DNA of 64,000 bases from the NCBI RefSeq assembly GCF_003932505.1, contig NZ_QZMU01000001.1:2365001-2429000 (forward strand), in the 5' to 3' direction. Each line of letters opens with the position of its first letter. The first letter of the stretch is position 1. The position numbers were made by a program, and so were the translations under genes. Below the pieces are notes generated by a model. The model did no database searches and was not told where the DNA came from. It saw nothing but the letters and a program-made list of their open reading frames with translations. Origin of the DNA: Thiohalobacter thiocyanaticus. GTDB taxonomy: Bacteria > Pseudomonadota > Gammaproteobacteria > Thiohalobacterales > Thiohalobacteraceae. This document shows, one piece after another, positions 59,020 through 64,000 of the stretch.

Positions 59020-59382
59020 ATGGCAACACTGGACAAGAAGGCAGCGCGGCTGCGTCGTGCACGTCGCGCGCGCGCCAAGATACGCGAGCTCGGCGATTAC
59101 CGTCTGAGCGTTTACCGCACACCGCGTCACATCTACGCACAGGTCTTTGCCCCCAATGGGGACAAGGTCGTCGCCGCGACGTCGACCCTGGACAAGGCCC
59201 TGCGCGCCGAGTTGGGAAAAACCGGCAATGCCACGGCGGCCACCGCGGTCGGCAAGGCGATCGCAGAGAAGGCCAGGGCAGCGGGCGTTACGAAGGTCGC
59301 GTTCGACCGTTCCGGTTACAAATATCACGGCCGAGTCAAGGCGCTGGCTGATGCCGCGCGAGAAGCCGGTCTCGAGTTTTAA
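59020..59382 (+). CDS. rplR: Ribosomal protein L18
   Basis: The 120-residue product starts [20 protein letters not shown] and ends [24 protein letters not shown]. It binds 5S rRNA with L5 and L25. GAGAGG lies 9 bases before the ATG. rpsE starts nine bases later. Confidence 0.98.
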   Translation: MATLDKKAARLRRARRARAKIRELGDYRLSVYRTPRHIYAQVFAPNGDKVVAATSTLDKALRAELGKTGNATAATAVGKAIAEKARAAGVTKVAFDRSGYKYHGRVKALADAAREAGLEF

Positions 59383-59391
59383 GGGTGAATC

Positions 59392-59898
59392 ATGGCGAGT
59401 GTAGACGCACAAGTACAGGGTGATGGGCTGCAGGAAAAGCTGATTGCGGTCAACCGCGTGGCGAAAGTCGTCAAAGGCGGTCGCATCTTCGGTTTCTCCG
59501 CATTGACCGTGGTCGGCGACGGCAACGGCAAGGTCGGCTTCGGTACCGGCAAGGCACGCGAGGTGCCGGTGGCCATTCAGAAGGCCATGGAAAACGCCCG
59601 CAAGAACATGAAGGGCTATGCGCTCAACGAGGGCACCCTGTTCTATGCCGCCAAGGGCCGGCATGGCGCGGCCAAGGTGTACATGCAGCCGGCATCCGAC
59701 GGTACCGGCATCATTGCCGGTGGCGCGATGCGCGCCGTGCTGGAAGTGGTGGGCGTGCGCAATGTCCTGTCCAAGTGCGTTGGCAGCCGCAACCCGATCA
59801 ATGTGGTGCGCGCCACGCTGAACGCCCTGGACAACATCAGCTCGCCGGATGAGATCGCCGCCAAACGTGGCAAGAAAGTCGAAGAGATCCTGGGGTAA
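59392..59898 (+). CDS. rpsE: Ribosomal protein S5
   Basis: The 168-residue product contains [36 protein letters not shown]-type residues and the domain [23 protein letters not shown]. It helps decoding accuracy. rpmD starts three bases after its stop. Confidence 0.98.
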   Translation: MASVDAQVQGDGLQEKLIAVNRVAKVVKGGRIFGFSALTVVGDGNGKVGFGTGKAREVPVAIQKAMENARKNMKGYALNEGTLFYAAKGRHGAAKVYMQPASDGTGIIAGGAMRAVLEVVGVRNVLSKCVGSRNPINVVRATLNALDNISSPDEIAAKRGKKVEEILG

Positions 59899-59901
59899 AC
59901 C

Positions 59902-60087
59902 ATGGCTGATAAGAAGCTGAAAGTCACCCTGGTCCGCAGTGTCGCGGGTCGGTTGAAGAATCACAAGGCCTGTGTGGCAGGCCTTGGCCTGCGCCGCATC
60001 CGGCATACTGTCGAAGTGCTGGACACGCCGGAGAACCGCGGGATGATCAACAAGGTTTCGTACCTGCTGCAAGTCGAGGATGCCTGA
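59902..60087 (+). CDS. rpmD: Ribosomal protein L30
   Basis: The 61-residue product has [21 protein letters not shown] and [21 protein letters not shown]. It lies between rpsE and rplO with gaps of three and one base. Confidence 0.98.
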   Translation: MADKKLKVTLVRSVAGRLKNHKACVAGLGLRRIRHTVEVLDTPENRGMINKVSYLLQVEDA

Positions 60088-60088
60088 G

Positions 60089-60523
60089 ATGCGACTGAAT
60101 ACAATCAAGCCCGGCGCGGGCAGCAAGCCCTCCCCCAAGCGTGTCGGTCGCGGCATCGGCTCGGGCCTGGGCAAGACCTGCGGCCGCGGCCACAAGGGCC
60201 AGAAGTCCCGCTCCGGCGGCTATCAGAAGGTCGGCTTCGAAGGCGGCCAGATGCCGTTGCAGCGTCGCCTGCCCAAGGTCGGGTTCAAGTCCCGCATCGG
60301 CCGCAGCCGCGCCGAGGTGCGCCTGGACGAGCTGGCCAGGATCGATGCCGATGTCATCGATCTGGCCGCGCTCAAGGCAGCCAGTGTGGTCGGCCAGCAG
60401 ATCGAAAAGGCCAAGGTCATCCTGTCGGGTGAGCTGAACAAGGCCGTGACGCTGAAGGGCGTGGCCGTGACCAAGGGTGCGCGGGCTGCGATAGAAGCGG
60501 CTGGCGGCAAGGTCGAGGATTAA
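60089..60523 (+). CDS. rplO: Ribosomal protein L15
   Basis: The 144-residue product starts [22 protein letters not shown] and carries [18 protein letters not shown]. The ATG at 60089 is chosen to match E. coli; an earlier ATG inside rpmD would add three residues. secY begins immediately after the stop. Confidence 0.97.
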   Translation: MRLNTIKPGAGSKPSPKRVGRGIGSGLGKTCGRGHKGQKSRSGGYQKVGFEGGQMPLQRRLPKVGFKSRIGRSRAEVRLDELARIDADVIDLAALKAASVVGQQIEKAKVILSGELNKAVTLKGVAVTKGARAAIEAAGGKVED

Positions 60524-61870
60524 GTGGCCGCACCGGGCGCTACATTAGCGGGATCGCTGGGGGACATCGGCAAGCTCAGGGAGCTGCGCCAGCGGATCTT
60601 CTTCGTGCTCGGTGCGCTGGTGGTCTACCGCCTGGGCGCCCATATCCCGGTGCCCGGCATCGATCCGGTCATTCTGAAACAGCTGGCCGATCAGCAGAGC
60701 GGCACCATCCTGGATATGTTCAACATGTTCTCGGGCGGCGCCCTGATGCGCTTTACCATCTTCGCGCTCGGGATCATGCCCTACATCTCGGCGTCGATCA
60801 TCATGCAGTTGCTGAGCTACACGGTGCCGGCGCTGGAGAAGATCAAGAAGGAAGGCGAGGCCGGGCGGCGCAAGATCACCCAGTACACGCGCTACGCGAC
60901 CCTGGGGCTGGCGACGGTGCAGGCCATCGGCATATCGGTCGGCCTGATGAACAGTCAGGAGGGCCTGGTGATCAATCCCGGGCCGGCCTTCGTGATGACC
61001 TCGGTCATCACCCTGGTCACGGGCACCATGTTCCTGATGTGGCTGGGTGAGCAGATCACCGAGCGCGGCATCGGCAACGGGATTTCAATCATCATCTTCG
61101 CCGGCATCGTGGCCGGCCTGCCGGCCGCCATCGGCGGCACGCTGGAGCTGGCGCGCACCGGCGAGATGAACGTGCTGACGATCCTGTTCCTGTTCGTCAT
61201 GGCGCTGGCGGTGACCGCCTTTGTCGTGTTCGTGGAACGTGGGCAGCGCCGGATAACGGTCAATTACGCGCGCCGTCAGCAGGGCCGCAAGGTGTATGCC
61301 GCGCAGAGCACGCACCTGCCGCTGAAGCTGAACATGGCCGGTGTCATACCGCCCATCTTCGCTTCCAGCATCATCCTGTTCCCGGCCACGCTGGGCAGCT
61401 GGTTCGGGCAGAGCGAGGGCATGCGCTGGCTGTCGGACATCGCTTCGACCCTGTCGCCTGGCCAGCCGCTGTACGTGATGCTGTATGCGTTTGCGATCAT
61501 ATTCTTCTGCTTCTTCTACACCGCGCTGGTGTTCAACGCGCGGGAGACGGCAGATAACCTGAAGAAGTCGGGTGCCTTCATTCCGGGCATCCGGCCGGGC
61601 GAGCAGACTGCGCGCTACATCGACAATGTGATGACCCGGTTGACGCTGGTGGGCGCGGGTTACATCACGCTGGTGTGTCTGCTGCCGGAGTTTCTGATCC
61701 TGTACTGGAACGTGCCCTTCTACTTCGGCGGCACGTCCCTGTTGATCATCGTGATCGTGGTGATGGACTTCATGGCGCAGGTCCAGGCGCATCTGATGTC
61801 GCACCAGTACGAGGGGCTGATGAAAAAGGCCAACCTCAAGGGGCATGGACGCAGCGGATTGCTGCGCTAG
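60524..61870 (+). CDS. secY: Preprotein translocase subunit SecY
   Basis: The 448-residue product has ten membrane segments and is the protein-conducting channel, with SecE from the gene at 34865. It starts with GTG directly behind rplO. The plug and first segments are [20 protein letters not shown]; the cytosolic loops include [20 protein letters not shown] and [16 protein letters not shown]. The end is [14 protein letters not shown]. Length is normal. Confidence 0.99.
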   Translation: MAAPGATLAGSLGDIGKLRELRQRIFFVLGALVVYRLGAHIPVPGIDPVILKQLADQQSGTILDMFNMFSGGALMRFTIFALGIMPYISASIIMQLLSYTVPALEKIKKEGEAGRRKITQYTRYATLGLATVQAIGISVGLMNSQEGLVINPGPAFVMTSVITLVTGTMFLMWLGEQITERGIGNGISIIIFAGIVAGLPAAIGGTLELARTGEMNVLTILFLFVMALAVTAFVVFVERGQRRITVNYARRQQGRKVYAAQSTHLPLKLNMAGVIPPIFASSIILFPATLGSWFGQSEGMRWLSDIASTLSPGQPLYVMLYAFAIIFFCFFYTALVFNARETADNLKKSGAFIPGIRPGEQTARYIDNVMTRLTLVGAGYITLVCLLPEFLILYWNVPFYFGGTSLLIIVIVVMDFMAQVQAHLMSHQYEGLMKKANLKGHGRSGLLR

Positions 61871-61920
61871 TTTGGATAGGTTCGGCGAACCGCTTCGCCA
61901 TCATTTGATTGGGTGATGTC

Positions 61921-62034
61921 ATGAAAGTCAGAGCATCTGTGAAAAAGATCTGCCGCAACTGCAAGATCATCCGCCGCAACGGTGTGGTGCGGGTGATCTG
62001 CTCCGACGCCCGGCACAAGCAGCGCCAGGGCTGA
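61921..62034 (+). CDS. rpmJ: Ribosomal protein L36, zinc form
   Basis: The 37-residue product is [20 protein letters not shown] followed by [17 protein letters not shown]. Cysteines 11, 14 and 27 and histidine 32 bind zinc. It lies 50 bases after secY and closes the spc operon, as in E. coli. Confidence 0.97.
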   Translation: MKVRASVKKICRNCKIIRRNGVVRVICSDARHKQRQG

Positions 62035-62159
62035 GGCGGCATGTATGACCGCCGGGCCCGGGCAGGTTGCCTGCGTCCGGATTGATTTTTTGTTCATTGC
62101 AAGATAGTCTTACGCGTTTCCCGTCACCGGGGCGTAAGTACGTGTAGCAGGAGAGGCTG
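62035..62159 (+). promoter_or_regulatory. Leader of the alpha operon (rpsM-rpsK-rpsD-rpoA)
   Basis: A 125-base non-coding gap contains a possible promoter (TTGATT, 17 bases, TAGTCT) and ends with GGAGAGG before rpsM. In E. coli a pseudoknot here is bound by S4 to block translation of the alpha operon. The pseudoknot itself is not proven by eye. Confidence 0.45.
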
Positions 62160-62516
62160 ATGGCCCGTATTGCAGGCATAAACATTCCCGTGCAGAAACA
62201 TGCGGTTATAGCGCTGACATCGATCTATGGCGTGGGCCGGACACGGGCCAGGCAGATCTGCGACGCCGCCGGCGTCGCCCCCGACCGCAAGATCCGGGAT
62301 CTGGACGACGGTGAGATCGAGGCCCTGCGCGCCGAGGTCGGCAAGTACGCCGTCGAGGGTGATCTTCGCCGAGAAATTTCTATGAATATCAAACGCTTGA
62401 TGGATCTTGGCTGCTATCGCGGCCTGCGCCATCGGCGCGGGTTGCCGCTGCGTGGTCAGCGCACCCGGACCAATGCCCGCACCCGCAAGGGTCCGCGGCG
62501 TCCGATTCGTCGTTAA
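62160..62516 (+). CDS. rpsM: Ribosomal protein S13
   Basis: The 118-residue product starts [20 protein letters not shown] and ends [21 protein letters not shown]. It binds the 30S head and contacts the P-site tRNA. GGAGAGG lies five bases before the ATG. rpsK starts 38 bases later. Confidence 0.99.
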   Translation: MARIAGINIPVQKHAVIALTSIYGVGRTRARQICDAAGVAPDRKIRDLDDGEIEALRAEVGKYAVEGDLRREISMNIKRLMDLGCYRGLRHRRGLPLRGQRTRTNARTRKGPRRPIRR

Positions 62517-62554
62517 TATCAGTTAGTTACTGAATTCCAGGGTTAAATACAGCT

Positions 62555-62944
62555 ATGGCTAAACCGGCAGCACGCCCCCGTAAGAAGGTGAAGAAGAATG
62601 TGGTCGACGGTGTCGCTCACATCCAGGCTTCGTTCAACAACACCATCGTGACCATCTCCGACCGCCAGGGCAATGCCCTGTGCTGGGCCACGGCCGGCGG
62701 TTCCGGCTTCCGTGGTTCGCGCAAGAGCACGCCCTTCGCAGCCCAGGTCGCGGCCGAGCGTGCCGGCAAGGTGGCCCTGGAGTACGGCATGAAGAACCTC
62801 GACGTGATGGTCAAGGGACCGGGACCGGGCCGCGATTCCGCCGTGCGTGCGCTGCACGGGGTGGGATTCAAGATTACCAATATTCAGGACGTGACGCCGA
62901 TTCCGCACAACGGCTGCCGTCCGCCCAAGAAACGTCGCGTCTAA
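62555..62944 (+). CDS. rpsK: Ribosomal protein S11
   Basis: The 129-residue product has [20 protein letters not shown] and ends [18 protein letters not shown]. It lies at the 30S platform. rpsD starts 12 bases later. Confidence 0.99.
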   Translation: MAKPAARPRKKVKKNVVDGVAHIQASFNNTIVTISDRQGNALCWATAGGSGFRGSRKSTPFAAQVAAERAGKVALEYGMKNLDVMVKGPGPGRDSAVRALHGVGFKITNIQDVTPIPHNGCRPPKKRRV

Positions 62945-62956
62945 GCGGGAGTCGAC

Positions 62957-63583
62957 ATGGCCAAGTACGTAGGATCCAAATGCCGCCAGTGCCGCCGCGA
63001 GGGCACCAAGCTGTTCCTCAAGGGCGAGAAGTGCTACACCAGCAAGTGCCCGGTGGAGAACCGTCCGTTCCCGCCCGGCCAGCATGGCCAGCGCCGCACC
63101 CGCCTGTCGGATTACGCCCTGCAGCTGCGCGAGAAGCAGAAGCTGCGCCGTATCTACGGGGTGCTGGAAAAGCAGTTCCGCAGCTATTACAAGGAAGCCG
63201 CCCGCCGCAAGGGTTCGACCGGTGACAACCTGTTGCAACTGCTGGAATCGCGGCTGGACAATATCGTCTACCGCATGGGCTTTGCCGCTTCACGCAGCGA
63301 GGCGCGTCAGCTGGTTCGCCACAACGGCATCACCGTCAACGGCAGGAAGATGAACATCCCCTCCGCCCAGATCAGCCCCAATGACACCATCGGGCTGTCG
63401 GAGAAGGCGCGCGGGCAGTCCCGGGTGCAGGCCGCGATCGAGCTGGCGCAGCAGCGTGGATTTGCCGACTGGATCGATGTCGATCCCAAGAAGATGGAAG
63501 GCGTGTTCAAGGCCGCACCGGAACGCGGCGAACTGCCGTCGGATATCCAGGAACAGCTGGTCGTCGAGCTGTACTCCAAGTAA
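62957..63583 (+). CDS. rpsD: Ribosomal protein S4, zinc-binding form
   Basis: The 208-residue product has an N-terminal zinc knuckle (C9, C12, C26 and C31), [19 protein letters not shown], and an S4 RNA-binding domain ([22 protein letters not shown]). It starts 30S assembly and, in E. coli, represses the alpha operon. GGGAG precedes the ATG; rpoA starts 22 bases later. Confidence 0.99.
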   Translation: MAKYVGSKCRQCRREGTKLFLKGEKCYTSKCPVENRPFPPGQHGQRRTRLSDYALQLREKQKLRRIYGVLEKQFRSYYKEAARRKGSTGDNLLQLLESRLDNIVYRMGFAASRSEARQLVRHNGITVNGRKMNIPSAQISPNDTIGLSEKARGQSRVQAAIELAQQRGFADWIDVDPKKMEGVFKAAPERGELPSDIQEQLVVELYSK

Positions 63584-63605
63584 TCCATAGGAGAGAGGAA
63601 ATTCC

Positions 63606-64000
63606 ATGCAGGGCAGTGTTACAGAATTCCTGAAACCCCGCATCGTTGACATCCAGCAGGTCAACGATCTTCGCGCCAGAGTCACCATCGAGCCGCTTGA
63701 GCGTGGCTTTGGTCATACACTGGGTAACGCCCTGCGTCGTATCCTGTTGTCCTCCATGCCGGGTGCCGCTGTCACCCAGGTAGAGATCGACGGGGTGCTG
63801 CACGAGTACTCCACCATGGAGGGGGTGCAGGAGGATGTGATCGACATCCTGCTGAACCTGAAGAACCTGGCCATCCGTCTGCACAACCGCGACGAAGCCA
63901 ACCTGAGCCTGAAGAAGAAAGGCCCGGGTCCGGTCACCGCGGGTGATATCGCGCTGGATCACGACGTCGAGATCGTCAATCCGGACTATGTCATTGCCCA
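63606..64000 (+). CDS. rpoA: RNA polymerase alpha subunit, 5' part
   Basis: The first 131 residues are present ([20 protein letters not shown] through [19 protein letters not shown]). This is the N-terminal assembly domain with [20 protein letters not shown]. The gene is cut by the right window edge. GGAGAGAGGA is placed 6-7 bases before the ATG. It is co-transcribed with rpsM, rpsK and rpsD. Confidence 0.98.
   Translation, partial: MQGSVTEFLKPRIVDIQQVNDLRARVTIEPLERGFGHTLGNALRRILLSSMPGAAVTQVEIDGVLHEYSTMEGVQEDVIDILLNLKNLAIRLHNRDEANLSLKKKGPGPVTAGDIALDHDVEIVNPDYVIA

Overview
The window is a GC-rich gammaproteobacterial chromosome segment. Several things support this: the order tRNA-Tyr/Gly/Thr, tuf, tRNA-Trp, secE, nusG, rplKAJL, rpoBC; the str, S10, spc and alpha ribosomal operons in standard order; a bifunctional BirA with an N-terminal HTH; and a self-cleaving LexA behind two E. 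coli-type SOS boxes. Proteins with PEP-CTERM-like tails point to an environmental, exopolysaccharide-forming lineage. The genus cannot be fixed from this sequence.

Layout. 1-2180: 3' part of an rRNA operon (23S, 5S, terminator) followed by a second, degenerate 5S tail with its own terminator. 2.2-5.2 kb: two envelope-targeted proteins and a CBS-domain protein. 5.3-8.0 kb: birA, coaX, a SPOR protein and tRNA-Thr(UGU). 8.0-17.65 kb: an integrative element inserted in the 3' end of that tRNA gene, bounded by a 45-bp direct repeat. It holds a tyrosine integrase, a small unknown gene, an AlpA-type regulator, a DUF927-type helicase with palindromic iterons in front of it, and a three-gene SIR2 / HerA-like ATPase / unknown-protein operon that looks like an antiphage defence system. 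17.7-20.1 kb: two more VPxP-tail proteins around a decayed second integrase. 20.2-32.6 kb: a SPOR/beta-barrel protein with a LolA-like partner, lexA with a SulA/ImuA-like gene, an ammonium transporter with NtrC-like and sigma-54 sites, transporters and enzymes, two MITE-like foldback elements of about 265 bp, and ugd. 32.85-64 kb: tRNA, tuf, secE-nusG, rpoBC and the ribosomal operons, ending inside rpoA.

The most interesting part is the defence operon at 8331-12790. SIR2 plus HerA is a known pair. The third gene overlaps nothing but follows HerA with no gap, and carries a central segment that from memory resembles DUF6883, a domain seen in polymorphic toxins. It could be a second effector or a regulator.

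In E. coli the cluster thrU-tyrU-glyT-thrT-tufB is continuous. Here tRNA-Thr(UGU) lies about 25 kb from tRNA-Tyr, so the cluster has been split; the tRNA-Thr-targeting element explains only the first 9.6 kb of that distance.

Sequence quality is uneven. rpoB has a cluster of frameshifts between about 41457 and 42310, and single-base indels interrupt the ammonium transporter, rplX and probably the tRNA-Thr acceptor stem. In the essential genes these are most likely sequencing or assembly errors.
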